DNA of 64,000 bases from contig JACKBS010000005.1 of assembly GCA_020634435.1 (NCBI GenBank), positions 868,001-932,000 on the forward strand. Direction: 5' to 3'. Each line of letters starts with the position of its first letter. Position 1 is the stretch's first letter. Source of the stretch: Ardenticatenaceae bacterium. Lineage in GTDB: Bacteria > Chloroflexota > Anaerolineae > Promineifilales > Promineifilaceae. The position numbers and the translations under genes were made by a program. Below, piece after piece: positions 31,367 to 39,830 of the stretch. Under the pieces are notes generated by a model. That model was not told the origin of the DNA and searched no databases. It saw only the letters and a program-made list of their open reading frames with translations.

Positions 31367-32635
31367 ATGGATACTCAAAAAGATTCCGCCATTAACTTAT
31401 TTGTACAAAAGAGTGGCGGGCGCGTTGCGGCTTTGCTAGAAGCGTGTACCCGCTGCGGCATGTGTGCTGAAGCATGTCATTATTACCAGGCAACCGGTGT
31501 CCCTGAATATGCGCCAGTTTGGAAGGTAGAACTGCTGCGCCGGACGTATGAGCAGCGCTTTACCCTGGCCGGACGGGCTAAAGTGGCATTGGGCATCGAA
31601 AAACCAATCACCAACGAAGACATTGAAGAATGGCAAAAATATGATTATGCTGCCTGTTCGCTGTGTGGTAAGTGCACCTTCGTTTGCCCGATGGGCATTG
31701 ACCTCGCCTCGCTGATCAAGATTGTGCGCGGTGGTTTAACGTCTGCGGGCGTTTTGCCGGAAGGTCTGCACAAAAAATGTGTCAATCAGGAAGAAAAAGG
31801 CAGTCCGAACGGCTTTACTGAAAAAGAGTGGGCTGACTGGTTCCACAGCCTGGAAGAAGAAGGCATTGAAATCCCTATCGACAAGAAAGGGGCTGATTCT
31901 CTGATTGTCTTTACGGTGCTGGAAATCACTGCCTTCCGCGAAAATTTGCGGCACATGGCTCGCATCATGAATGCCGCCGGAGAAAACTGGACCGTAAGCC
32001 TGAAAGGGCGCGATGCGTTTAACATGGGCGCGGTTACTAGCAACGGCAAGCTGATGAAAACACTGGCCGACCGCATTGTGAACACGGCTAAAGAGCTGGA
32101 CGTTAAGCGGGTCATTGTTACCGAATGCGGCCACGGTTTCACCACGCTGCGCGATGGTTATCCTAACGCCATTGGCCAGAAACTACCCTTTGAAATTGAG
32201 CACATTACCGAGGTGATGGCCCAATTTTTCCGCGAAGGGCGGATTAAGCTGCAAGAGGGGTATTGGGACAACGGCCGTAAATTCACTTTCCACGATTCCT
32301 GCCGTATCCAACGCACGGGTGGCATCATGGACGAACCCCGTGAGATTATTCACCACCTGATCCCCACCAAATACCAGGAAATGGCCCACAACCGCGAAAA
32401 TTCGATCTGCTGCGGCGGTGGTGGGGGTATGCGTGGCTTCGACGAAGGCTACGACAACCGCATGGCCGCCTTTACCATCAAGATCGATGAGATCAAAGGG
32501 GCTGGGGCCGACACCGTGATCACCACCTGCACCAACTGCCGCCTGCAATTTTTGGAAGGGTTCAAGCACCACAACCAAACCACCGAAGTGACTGGTCTGG
32601 TGCGGCTCGTTTCTGAAGCGCTGGTGGAGGCATAA
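31367..32635 (+). CDS. isp2: Hydrogenase HdrD/DsrK-like iron-sulphur subunit (Isp2)
   Basis: A 422-residue cytoplasmic-side protein. Two [4Fe-4S] ferredoxin motifs are at the N-terminus: CTRCGMCAEACH and CSLCGKCTFVCPMG. Then come CCG-domain motifs as in heterodisulfide reductase subunit D: HDSCRIQRTGG, ICCGGGGG and TTCTNCRLQF. It should pass electrons between Isp1 and a cytoplasmic or membrane partner. The start follows TAGGAG and lies ten bases from the isp1 stop; hynL follows after ten bases. The tight spacing and order support one operon and the Isp hydrogenase class. Confidence 0.92.
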   Translation: MDTQKDSAINLFVQKSGGRVAALLEACTRCGMCAEACHYYQATGVPEYAPVWKVELLRRTYEQRFTLAGRAKVALGIEKPITNEDIEEWQKYDYAACSLCGKCTFVCPMGIDLASLIKIVRGGLTSAGVLPEGLHKKCVNQEEKGSPNGFTEKEWADWFHSLEEEGIEIPIDKKGADSLIVFTVLEITAFRENLRHMARIMNAAGENWTVSLKGRDAFNMGAVTSNGKLMKTLADRIVNTAKELDVKRVIVTECGHGFTTLRDGYPNAIGQKLPFEIEHITEVMAQFFREGRIKLQEGYWDNGRKFTFHDSCRIQRTGGIMDEPREIIHHLIPTKYQEMAHNRENSICCGGGGGMRGFDEGYDNRMAAFTIKIDEIKGAGADTVITTCTNCRLQFLEGFKHHNQTTEVTGLVRLVSEALVEA

Positions 32636-32645
32636 GGAGAACAAA

Positions 32646-34385
32646 ATGGCAGAAAGAATTGTTGTAGATCCTATTACCCGCATCGAAGGCCATCTGCGTA
32701 TTGAGGCCGAGCTGGATGCAAACAATACGATTACCTCCGCCTACTCCTCTGGGACGATGGTGCGCGGCATTGAATTGATCTTGCAGGGACGCGACCCGCG
32801 GGAAGCGTGGGCTTTTACCCAACGCGCCTGCGGTGTTTGCACCACCGTGCACTCCTTTGCCTCGATTCGTGCTGTGGAAGATGCCCTGGGAATTCAGATT
32901 CCTAAGGCGGCCAACCTGATGCGCAACATGATGATTGCCCAGCAGTATGTGCATGATCATGTGATGCATTTTTATCATCTGCACGCTCTGGATTGGGTAG
33001 ATGTGGTGAATGCACTACAGGCAGACCCGGCAGAAACGGCCGCTATCCAGCAAGCCATCTCCCCGTGGCCCAACTCATCTCCTGGCTACTTTGCCGACGT
33101 GCAGCGCAAAGTGCAGGCCATCGTAGACAGTGGCCAGCTCTCGCTGTTTGCCAACGCCTACTGGGGCCATCCCGCCTACAAGCTGCCGCCAGAGATCAAC
33201 CTGCTGGCCACGGCCCATTACCTGGAAGCGCTAGATTGGCAGTCGCACGTAACCAAGATTCACACTATCTTTGGCGGCAAGAACCCGCACCCTAACTTTG
33301 TGGTGGGTGGCGTGCCGATGCCCATCGACGTGAACAGCGACACGGCGCTCAACGCGGAACGTCTCTCGATCATCAGCGACAGCATCGACAAGATTGTCGC
33401 TTTTGTGGATCAGGTTTACCTGCCCGACGTACTGGCCATCGCCCCGTACTACCTGGATTATGCCGGATTGGGCGAAGGGCTGGGCAACTTCCTCACCTGG
33501 GGTGAATTCCCCGATGTGGATCACAGCGACACGAGTAAATTCCTGGTGCCCCGCTCCGTGATTTTGAACCGTGACCTGGGCAGCATCTTCGAGCCAGACC
33601 CCACGGACATGGACCTGATGAAAGAGTTCATTGCCCATTCCTGGTACGACTACACCGACGGCGACGGCGTGGGGCTGCATCCTTGGGCGGGACAGACATC
33701 GTTTAATTACACTGGGCCAAAACCACCGTATGATTATCTGGAAGTGGAGCAAAAATACACCTGGCTGAAGGCACCGCGCTGGAATGAGACGCCGATGGAA
33801 GTAGGTCCACTGGCTCGCGTATTGGCAATGTATGCCAAGGGGCATGAGCAGACGGTTTCGCTGGTGAATGGCACGCTGGAGGCGCTTGGCGCACCGGTTG
33901 AGGCGCTGTTCTCCACACTCGGCCGTACGGCCGCTCGCGCACTCGAATCTAAAGTGTTTGCCGACCACCTGCGCACGCTCTACAACGAACTCATCGCCGA
34001 GATCAGCGCGGGGAACACACAGACCTTTAATGGCGAAAAGTGGGAACCCACCAGCTGGCCGAACGAAGCACGTGGTTTTGGCTTCATGGAAGCGCCGCGA
34101 GGAGCCTTGGGGCACTGGGTAGTCATTAAAGATCGCAAGATTGACAACTTCCAGATGGTGGTCCCCACCACCTGGAACGCCTCGCCGCGCGACCACAAGG
34201 GGCAGGCCGGAGCGTATGAAATGTCGCTGGTTGGCACCCAGATGGCGAAGCCAGAATGGCCGCTGGAGATTCTACGCACCGTGCATTCGTTTGATCCCTG
34301 CATGGCTTGCGCCATCCACATGGTTGATGCCGAGGGGCAAGACGTGGCCGAGGTTGCTACCGGACTAAACGTGTGCGTGCGGTAA
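32646..34385 (+). CDS. hynL: [NiFe] hydrogenase large subunit, Isp-type (group 1)
   Basis: A 579-residue precursor that holds the NiFe(CN)2CO active site. The N-terminal nickel ligands are in RACGVCTTVHS and the C-terminal ones in DPCMACAIH. After that His, 21 residues remain (MVDAEG ... NVCVR); these are normally removed by the maturation protease, which is encoded next. AAGGAG stands before the start. It pairs with the Tat-exported small subunit, so it is carried to the outer face of the membrane in complex, as it has no signal of its own. It should oxidise H2 and feed the quinone pool. Confidence 0.96.
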   Translation: MAERIVVDPITRIEGHLRIEAELDANNTITSAYSSGTMVRGIELILQGRDPREAWAFTQRACGVCTTVHSFASIRAVEDALGIQIPKAANLMRNMMIAQQYVHDHVMHFYHLHALDWVDVVNALQADPAETAAIQQAISPWPNSSPGYFADVQRKVQAIVDSGQLSLFANAYWGHPAYKLPPEINLLATAHYLEALDWQSHVTKIHTIFGGKNPHPNFVVGGVPMPIDVNSDTALNAERLSIISDSIDKIVAFVDQVYLPDVLAIAPYYLDYAGLGEGLGNFLTWGEFPDVDHSDTSKFLVPRSVILNRDLGSIFEPDPTDMDLMKEFIAHSWYDYTDGDGVGLHPWAGQTSFNYTGPKPPYDYLEVEQKYTWLKAPRWNETPMEVGPLARVLAMYAKGHEQTVSLVNGTLEALGAPVEALFSTLGRTAARALESKVFADHLRTLYNELIAEISAGNTQTFNGEKWEPTSWPNEARGFGFMEAPRGALGHWVVIKDRKIDNFQMVVPTTWNASPRDHKGQAGAYEMSLVGTQMAKPEWPLEILRTVHSFDPCMACAIHMVDAEGQDVAEVATGLNVCVR

Positions 34386-34395
34386 ACATGAAATC

Positions 34396-34432
34396 ATTTC
34401 CCCGGAAACGGTATGTCAGTTTCCGGGGAAAT
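34396..34432. repeat. Perfect 14-bp stem-loop between hynL and the protease gene
   Basis: ATTTCCCCGGAAAC (34396-34409) is the exact reverse complement of 34419-34432, with a nine-base loop. It is not followed by a T-run, so it may be an mRNA-processing or stability element that adjusts protease levels. Confidence 0.7.
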
Positions 34433-34447
34433 TTCGAGAGAAACGAA

Positions 34448-34939
34448 ATGGCAGACAGAAAAATCGTGCTAGGACTGGGCAATACCCTGCAAACCGACGA
34501 AGGGCTGGGTGTTTATGCTCTGGAAGCGCTGATGGCGCAGTTGGGCGAGGTGGATGGTGTGGAGTTTATCGACGGCGGCGTGTTGGGCTTAAACCTGCTG
34601 CCGTTGGTTGAGTCGGCTTCCCATCTGCTGATTCTTGATGCGGCCAACGCGGGCAAAGCGCCAGGAACAGTGATTGAACTAGCGCGGGACGAGATTCCAC
34701 TGTACAGCGGATTGAAAATGTCGCAGCACCAGTTGACCTTCCAGGAAGTGTTGGCCCTGGCCAGCATTCGCGGCCTGTTGCCACCCAATCTGCACCTGGT
34801 GGGCGCACAACCCGCCGATCTCACGGTTGGCCTGGGCATGAGCCCCGTCATCGAAGCGGTGCTGCCCGATATTGTGGCAAGGGCAACGGCCGTTCTGCAA
34901 ACATGGCAGTTGTTACCCATCCCCGAACTGGCTGCCTAA
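34448..34939 (+). CDS. Hydrogenase maturation endopeptidase (HyaD/HybD family)
   Basis: A 163-residue protease that clips the C-terminal tail of the large subunit after nickel insertion. Family marks: IVLGLGNTLQTDEGLG with the metal-binding Glu/Asp near the start, FIDGGVLGLNLL, the LILDAANAG segment, and SQHQLTFQEVLAL with a conserved His. The start at 34448 is chosen at MADRKIVLGLGN; the in-frame reading upstream from 34373 would overlap the hynL end and the hairpin. It is downstream of hynL, its presumed substrate. Confidence 0.92.
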   Translation: MADRKIVLGLGNTLQTDEGLGVYALEALMAQLGEVDGVEFIDGGVLGLNLLPLVESASHLLILDAANAGKAPGTVIELARDEIPLYSGLKMSQHQLTFQEVLALASIRGLLPPNLHLVGAQPADLTVGLGMSPVIEAVLPDIVARATAVLQTWQLLPIPELAA

Positions 34940-34959
34940 CAAACCAAAAAGGACATTGT

Positions 34960-35394
34960 ATGCAAATCAAAATTGCCTTCCCCACCGACGATGGGGAAAC
35001 CATCAGCCGCCATTTTGGCTCGGCCCACTATTTCCAGGTGCTTACCCTGGAAGATGGCACACAAACGGCCGTCGAACGGCGTGAAAAAGGTGGCCACGAT
35101 CACCACAGCCATGAGCACGGTCATGACCACGGCCAACATAATCCCAAATTTGCCCTGCTGCACGACTGCCAGGTGTTGATTGGCGCGGGCATGGGGCAGC
35201 CAGCCTACGACAAGCTGCAAGCTCTGGGCTTAACTGTTTACCTGACTGGCGAAAAAACAATTGCCGCTGCCCTGGCCAAATATCAGGCGGGCACGTTGGA
35301 CAACGACATGCGTCGTGTCCATGCCCATCACGACCATGATCCTGGTCATGACCACGACCACGGCCGCCAGGAAATTAATTTTGTTGACAAATAA
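34960..35394 (+). CDS. NifX/NafY-type cofactor-binding domain protein with two His-rich segments
   Basis: A 144-residue protein of the dinitrogenase iron-molybdenum cofactor-binding family. The core fold is seen in MQIKIAFPTDDGETISRHFG at the start and in LLHDCQVLIGAGMGQPAYDKL later. Two His/Asp-rich inserts flank the second half: HDHHSHEHGHDHGQH and HAHHDHDPGHDHDHG. No nif gene is nearby; the position between the protease and hyp genes suggests nickel binding, storage or delivery for the hydrogenase. The start at 34960 is chosen because the domain begins with MQIK; AAAGGA precedes it. Confidence 0.85.
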   Translation: MQIKIAFPTDDGETISRHFGSAHYFQVLTLEDGTQTAVERREKGGHDHHSHEHGHDHGQHNPKFALLHDCQVLIGAGMGQPAYDKLQALGLTVYLTGEKTIAAALAKYQAGTLDNDMRRVHAHHDHDPGHDHDHGRQEINFVDK

Positions 35395-35439
35395 CCGCCA
35401 CGAAGCTGAGGCCATGCCGGGCGCAGCAGGAGGATCGCG

Positions 35440-35922
35440 ATGAACTTTTTGTATTTACTGGTTGGTTTGTTGCTTGGGGCGGGAGGAACGGCCGTTGCTG
35501 CCTTTAAACTCATGCCTAAAATGATGCTGATGGATCAGGTGAGCAAGCTGAGCTTTGATGATACCGTTGCGGCCATTGAAAAAGCGGCTCTGATCCGAGG
35601 GTGGAAAGTGCCCAAAGTTTACGACATCCAAAAGACGTTGCAGGATGCTGGTCACGATGACATGACGCGCGTGAAAATTGTCTCCATTTGCCAGCCGCAC
35701 CACGCCTACAACGTACTCAAAAACGATCCCGATAAGTTCGTGACGGCCATCATGCCCTGCCGTGTGGCGGTTTACGAAGACGCGCAAAAGGTGGTGCACG
35801 TGGCGGAGATGGACATGGGACTCATGAGCAAATTCTTTGGCCCAAACGTGCGCGAAATTATCGGTAATCAGGTGGCTGTAGAAGAAAAAGAGATGATGTC
35901 TACCATCGTCCAGCCACACTAA
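35440..35922 (+). CDS. Membrane-anchored DUF302-family protein
   Basis: A 160-residue protein with an N-terminal hydrophobic helix (FLYLLVGLLLGAGGTAVAAF) and a C-terminal DUF302-type domain (SFDDTVAAIEKAALIRGWKV, then FVTAIMPCRVAVYED). The family's biochemical role is not established; members often occur next to redox or sulphur enzymes. AGGAGG stands eight bases before the ATG. It is the last gene before a strong terminator and so closes the structural hydrogenase operon. A conserved Cys in the ICQPHHAY and IMPCRVA segments may bind metal or haem (inference). Confidence 0.82.
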   Translation: MNFLYLLVGLLLGAGGTAVAAFKLMPKMMLMDQVSKLSFDDTVAAIEKAALIRGWKVPKVYDIQKTLQDAGHDDMTRVKIVSICQPHHAYNVLKNDPDKFVTAIMPCRVAVYEDAQKVVHVAEMDMGLMSKFFGPNVREIIGNQVAVEEKEMMSTIVQPH

Positions 35923-35953
35923 AATCCTTATTTGCCATTTACTCCTTTGCAGC

Positions 35954-35988
35954 AGAAAGACCTGCGCTACCCCAGCGCAGGTCTTTCT
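35954..35988. terminator. Strong intrinsic terminator after the hydrogenase structural genes
   Basis: A 15-bp perfect stem (35954-35968 with 35974-35988) and a five-base loop. It ends in TCTTTCT and is GC-rich in the upper part. It separates the structural operon from hypABCDE. Confidence 0.85.
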
Positions 35989-36094
35989 AATCATGGCCTT
36001 GATTGATGACAATTATCGACCAATTTGGGGTACAAATGACGTGGCGAAAAAAATACGGCCGTGTCATCATCAACTCTAGAATTTTGAGCATTTT

Positions 36095-36436
36095 ATGCAC
36101 GAATTACCCGTTACCGAAAGCATCCTTAAAATCACGACCGAACACGCGGCCCGCCACGGGGCAACCCGTGTCACCGATATCTACCTGGTAATCGGCCAGC
36201 TGGCCAGCATTGTTGATGATTCGGTGCAGTTTTATTGGGACATTATCAGCGCCAACACCCTATGCGCTGGCGCAGCGCTCCATTTTGAGCGCATACCCGC
36301 CCAACTCAGCTGTCTTGACTGCCACCACACCTACACCATCCCCGACAGGCTTGTGTCCTGTCCGCAATGCGGCAGTATTCGGGTGCAGCCCCTGGCTGGC
36401 GAAGAGTTCCGGGTAGACAGCATTTCGATTGAGTGA
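36095..36436 (+). CDS. hypA: Hydrogenase nickel-insertion protein HypA
   Basis: A 113-residue protein. It begins with MHE, whose His and neighbours bind nickel, and has two CxxC zinc motifs (CLDC and CPQC) in the C-terminal half. HypA delivers nickel to the large subunit together with HypB, encoded next. The stop of hypA lies 13 bases before the hypB start. Preceded by about 170 bases with a terminator and a possible promoter region, hypA is probably the first gene of the maturation operon. Confidence 0.95.
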   Translation: MHELPVTESILKITTEHAARHGATRVTDIYLVIGQLASIVDDSVQFYWDIISANTLCAGAALHFERIPAQLSCLDCHHTYTIPDRLVSCPQCGSIRVQPLAGEEFRVDSISIE

Positions 36437-36449
36437 GGAACCATTTACG

Positions 36450-37121
36450 ATGAGTAAAACCGTACGCATTGTTGAAGATATTTTGAGCGCCAACGATGAT
36501 CTGGCGCTGCAAAACCAAAGCAAATTGAATCAGAGCCGCACCCTGGGGATCAACGTCATGGCTTCCCCCGGCTCTGGCAAAACCAGCGTCATCCTGCAAA
36601 CCATTGCCGCGCTCAAAGACCGCTGCCAGATTGGTGTGGTGGAAGGCGATACGGCCGCTGTCACCATCGACGCCGACAAAGTGCTTTCCGCCGGGATGCC
36701 CGCCGTGCAAATTAACACGGGCGGCAACTGCCATCTCGATGCCGTCATGCTCAGCAAAGCCTTACCAGAAATGCCGCTCGATGAGGTGGATCTGCTGATT
36801 GTAGAAAACGTGGGCAACCTCATTTGCCCCGCCGCGTTTAGCCTGGGCACCCATTTTAACGTGGTCATCGCCAGCATTCCCGAGGGGGATGACAAACCGT
36901 ACAAATACCCCAACATTTATCGGGGGATTGATGCGCTCATCCTGAACAAAATGGATTTGCTGCCCTACATCGACTTCAACATTGATTATTTTAAGCGCGG
37001 CGTGCAAATCCTGAACCCCAACGTGCGCTTCTTTGAGCTGTCTTGCCGCACCGGCGAGGGCGTGGCCGAGTGGGCCGCCTGGCTCAAGGGGCGTATCGAT
37101 CAGTTTGATGCAGGTGAGTAA
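36450..37121 (+). CDS. hypB: Hydrogenase maturation GTPase HypB
   Basis: A 223-residue GTPase. The P-loop is MASPGSGKTS, followed by GVVEGDTAA, NTGGNCHLDA with the conserved Cys and His at the dimeric metal site, VENVGNLICPA, and NKMDLLPY for guanine recognition. There is no N-terminal His-rich nickel-storage stretch; the His-rich protein at 34960 may provide that function (inference). ATG at 36450 with GAGGAA upstream is preferred over a TTG at 36429 that overlaps the hypA stop. Confidence 0.95.
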   Translation: MSKTVRIVEDILSANDDLALQNQSKLNQSRTLGINVMASPGSGKTSVILQTIAALKDRCQIGVVEGDTAAVTIDADKVLSAGMPAVQINTGGNCHLDAVMLSKALPEMPLDEVDLLIVENVGNLICPAAFSLGTHFNVVIASIPEGDDKPYKYPNIYRGIDALILNKMDLLPYIDFNIDYFKRGVQILNPNVRFFELSCRTGEGVAEWAAWLKGRIDQFDAGE

Positions 37122-37188
37122 AAACCGCAAAGACGCAGAGGACTAAGAAAATAACTTGTGTCATCTGTGGATTCTTAAGGAGCAAATC

Positions 37189-37485
37189 ATGTGTTTAGGT
37201 GTTCCCGGAAAAGTTGTTGAAATTTATGAAGTTGGCGGCCTGAAAATGGGCAAGGTGGACTTTGGCGGCGTGACCCGTGAGGCGTGTCTGGCCTACGTGC
37301 CGGAGATTTCTGTGGGCGAGTACACCGTCATTCATGTTGGTTTTGCCATCAGCCAGATCAGTGAAGAAGAGGCGATGCTGTCGTTAGAAACGTTGCAAGA
37401 ACTGACCAGCCTGGAAGAAGAGCTGGGCATTGGCTCGGCGATGGAACCGACACCGGAAAAACCACGTCCGGCTAATGCTGGTTAA
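37189..37485 (+). CDS. hypC: Hydrogenase assembly chaperone HypC
   Basis: A 98-residue protein starting MCLGVPGKV, the HypC/HybG hallmark whose Cys2 binds iron and HypD. Start at 37189 with AAGGAG upstream. The C-terminal tail (EPTPEKPRPANAG) is longer and more proline-rich than usual. It carries the Fe(CN)2CO group with HypD, encoded next. A stretch of 67 bases between hypB and hypC contains a fragment of the dispersed CCGCAAAGACGCAGAGG repeat. Confidence 0.95.
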   Translation: MCLGVPGKVVEIYEVGGLKMGKVDFGGVTREACLAYVPEISVGEYTVIHVGFAISQISEEEAMLSLETLQELTSLEEELGIGSAMEPTPEKPRPANAG

Positions 37486-37508
37486 CGGCCGTATGAGGAG
37501 CATAGCCC

Positions 37509-38615
37509 ATGAAATTTGTTGACGAATATCGCGACGCGGCCCTGGTGAAGAAAAGCGCCGCTGAGCTGCACCGCATCACCACACGGCCGTGGGTGCTCAT
37601 GGAAATCTGTGGGGGGCAAACCCATGCCATCATGCATTACGGCATTGATCAGCTGCTGCCGCCAGAAATTGAGCTGGTGCACGGCCCTGGCTGCCCGGTC
37701 TGCGTGACCCCGCTGGAGCAAATTGACAAGGCCCTGGAAATTGCCAGCCGTCCCGACGTAATCTTCACCTCCTATGGCGATATGCTGCGCGTGCCCGGCT
37801 CCACCAAAGACCTTTTCTCCATTCGCGCTGCTGGCGGTGACGTACGTGTGGTCTACTCCCCACTGGACGCCGTCAAACTGGCCCAGGCGCACCCAGACAA
37901 GCAAGTGGTGTTTTTTGCCATCGGTTTTGAGACCACTGCTCCGGCTAACGCCATGAGTGTGGTGCAGGCAAAAGCGCTGGGGCTGAAAAACTTTAGCGTG
38001 CTCGTGTCGCACGTGCGCGTGCCCCCGGCGATGCATGCCATTCTGGGCTCGCCGCGCAACCGCGTGCAGGGCTTTTTGGCGGCGGGCCACGTGAACGCGG
38101 TGATGGGCTATTGGGAATACCCGCCAATCGCCGAGCAATACAAGACCCCCATGGTGGTGACGGGCTTTGAGCCGCTGGACATCATGCAGGGGATTTTGCA
38201 AACGGTGCAGCAGCTGGAAGACGGCCGTTTCACCGTCGAAAATGCGTACAAAAGGGCCGTCACCTTTGAGGGTAACAGACCCGCCCAGGCCGTCATTAAC
38301 CAGGTGTTTCAGGAGTGCGACCGCAAGTGGCGCGGCATCGGCACGATTCCGCAAAGTGGTTGGTGCCTGCGGCCCGAATTTGCCGATTTTAACGCTGAAA
38401 TCCGCTTTGATGTGGCCGCCATCCAGCCAGAAGAATCGCCGCTGTGCATCTCTGGCCTTATCCTGCAAGGGCTGAAGAAGCCAAACCAATGCCCCGCTTT
38501 TGGCAAAGAATGCATGCCAGAGCATCCGCTGGGAGCCACGATGGTTTCCGGTGAGGGCGCTTGCGCCGCCTACTACCGCTACCGGCGGGATGCAATTTTG
38601 GAGACGGGAGATTAG
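37509..38615 (+). CDS. hypD: Hydrogenase maturation protein HypD
   Basis: A 368-residue [4Fe-4S] scaffold protein on which the Fe(CN)2CO unit is built. Family motifs: MEICGGQTHAIM, HGPGCPVCVTP, FAIGFETTAP, SHVRVPPAM, GYWEYPPIA, VVTGFEPLD, and the C-terminal cysteines in CPAFGKEC and GEGACAAYYRY. Length is normal. The stop codon at 38613-38615 lies inside a heptad-type palindromic repeat that fills the gap to hypE. A long open frame on the opposite strand is a shadow. Confidence 0.96.
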   Translation: MKFVDEYRDAALVKKSAAELHRITTRPWVLMEICGGQTHAIMHYGIDQLLPPEIELVHGPGCPVCVTPLEQIDKALEIASRPDVIFTSYGDMLRVPGSTKDLFSIRAAGGDVRVVYSPLDAVKLAQAHPDKQVVFFAIGFETTAPANAMSVVQAKALGLKNFSVLVSHVRVPPAMHAILGSPRNRVQGFLAAGHVNAVMGYWEYPPIAEQYKTPMVVTGFEPLDIMQGILQTVQQLEDGRFTVENAYKRAVTFEGNRPAQAVINQVFQECDRKWRGIGTIPQSGWCLRPEFADFNAEIRFDVAAIQPEESPLCISGLILQGLKKPNQCPAFGKECMPEHPLGATMVSGEGACAAYYRYRRDAILETGD

Positions 38616-38654
38616 AGATTGGAGATTAGGGAGTGAGTAATCTCCAATCTCCCC
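38606..38654. repeat. GGAGATT heptad palindrome
   Basis: The left arm has tandem GAGATTA/GAGATTG units and the right arm TAATCTCCAATCTCCCC. It overlaps the hypD stop and lies before hypE. Same class as 46888 and 53506. Confidence 0.7.
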
Positions 38655-38668
38655 ATTCAGGAGTTCCC

Positions 38669-39745
38669 ATGAACAACAATCACCAGGCCGAGCCTGTTTA
38701 CATTGAATCCGCCATGTGCCCGATGCCCATCCGCGACCGCGGCAACATTATTCTGGGGCATGGCAGCGGCGGCAAGTTGTCCCACGACCTGATCGCCGAG
38801 CGTTTTTTGCCCGCTTTCGACAACCCGGTTTTACGCACCGGCGATGACGCCGGGGTGGTGAAGATCAACGCCTGCACCCAGCTGGCCATCAGCACCGATT
38901 CGCACGTGGTGAAGCCGCTCTTTTTCCCCGGTGGGGACATCGGCCGTTTGGCCGTGTGCGGCACGGTGAACGATGTGGCCATGATGGGGGCCACGCCGCT
39001 GTACCTGACGGTCGGTTTTATTCTGGAAGAAGGGTTGGAGATTGGTTTGTTGGAACGGGTGATTGAGTCAATGCAGGCAACGGCCGTTGCGGCCAACGTG
39101 CAAATTGTAGCGGGCGACACCAAAGTGGTGGAGCGCGGCAAAGCCGACGGCCTGTACATTAACACAACTGGCGTGGGCATGATGCTGCCCGCCACCGAGA
39201 TTTCCGGGGCCAATGCCCAACCCGGCGATGTGGTGATCGTCTCCGGCACGCTGGGCGATCATGGCATTGCTGTGCTGAGTGCACGGGGTGAGCTGGGGCT
39301 GGAAACCGACATCCAGAGCGATGTCGCCCCGCTGAACAAGATGATTCTCGATGTGCTGGAAGCCACCGATGCCGTCCATGTGCTGCGCGACCCCACGCGC
39401 GGCGGTTTGGCTACCACCCTTAACGAAATTGCCAAACAGTCAGGTGTGGGTATTTTGCTCGACGAAGCCGCTTTGCCAATCCGGTCGCAGGTGCGCGCCG
39501 CCTGTGAAATGCTCGGCTTTGATCCGCTGATGATTGCCAATGAGGGCAAGGTGGTCGCCATTGTGCCCCAGGCCGCCGCTGAAACGGTTTTGGCGGTCAT
39601 GCGCCAATCACCTTTTGGGCAGGATGCGGCCGTTATTGGCCAGATCGTGGCCGAACCAGCCGGGCGCGTTTTGCTGCAAAATCCTTTTGGCAGCAAGCGC
39701 ATTGTGGATATGCTGATGGGGGAGATTTTGCCGCGGATTTGTTAA
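38669..39745 (+). CDS. hypE: Hydrogenase maturation protein HypE
   Basis: A 358-residue ATP-dependent dehydratase that converts a carbamoyl group on its C-terminal cysteine to cyanide for the active-site iron. The N-terminal LGHGSGGKLSHDLI, TGDDAGVV and the central GLATTLNEIA fit, and the protein ends PRIC, with the essential C-terminal Cys. Start at 38669 has AGGAG upstream. HypF, which supplies the carbamoyl group, is not encoded in this window. It closes the hyp operon; a convergent uvrA follows. Confidence 0.96.
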   Translation: MNNNHQAEPVYIESAMCPMPIRDRGNIILGHGSGGKLSHDLIAERFLPAFDNPVLRTGDDAGVVKINACTQLAISTDSHVVKPLFFPGGDIGRLAVCGTVNDVAMMGATPLYLTVGFILEEGLEIGLLERVIESMQATAVAANVQIVAGDTKVVERGKADGLYINTTGVGMMLPATEISGANAQPGDVVIVSGTLGDHGIAVLSARGELGLETDIQSDVAPLNKMILDVLEATDAVHVLRDPTRGGLATTLNEIAKQSGVGILLDEAALPIRSQVRAACEMLGFDPLMIANEGKVVAIVPQAAAETVLAVMRQSPFGQDAAVIGQIVAEPAGRVLLQNPFGSKRIVDMLMGEILPRIC

Positions 39746-39771
39746 GGGGGGGACGGCCGTTCCTTGCAACG

Positions 39772-39798
39772 AAAAAAAGCTGGCCCATACGAGCCAGC
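39772..39798 (-). terminator. Intrinsic terminator of uvrA
   Basis: On the minus strand GCTGGC pairs with GCCAGC around an eight-base loop, followed by a run of seven T. It lies 33 bases past the uvrA stop. Confidence 0.7.
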
Positions 39799-39830
39799 CT
39801 CTAAAACCTCTGTGGTCTCTGTAGCGAACC

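Noticed and set aside
34960..35394. Nitrogen-fixation gene
   Set aside because: The fold is NifX/NafY-like but no nif genes are present and the context is hydrogenase maturation.
37482..38525. 347-codon open frame opposite hypD
   Set aside because: hypD is unambiguous; the antisense product has no recognisable motif and is rich in His, Arg and Gln typical of shadow frames.
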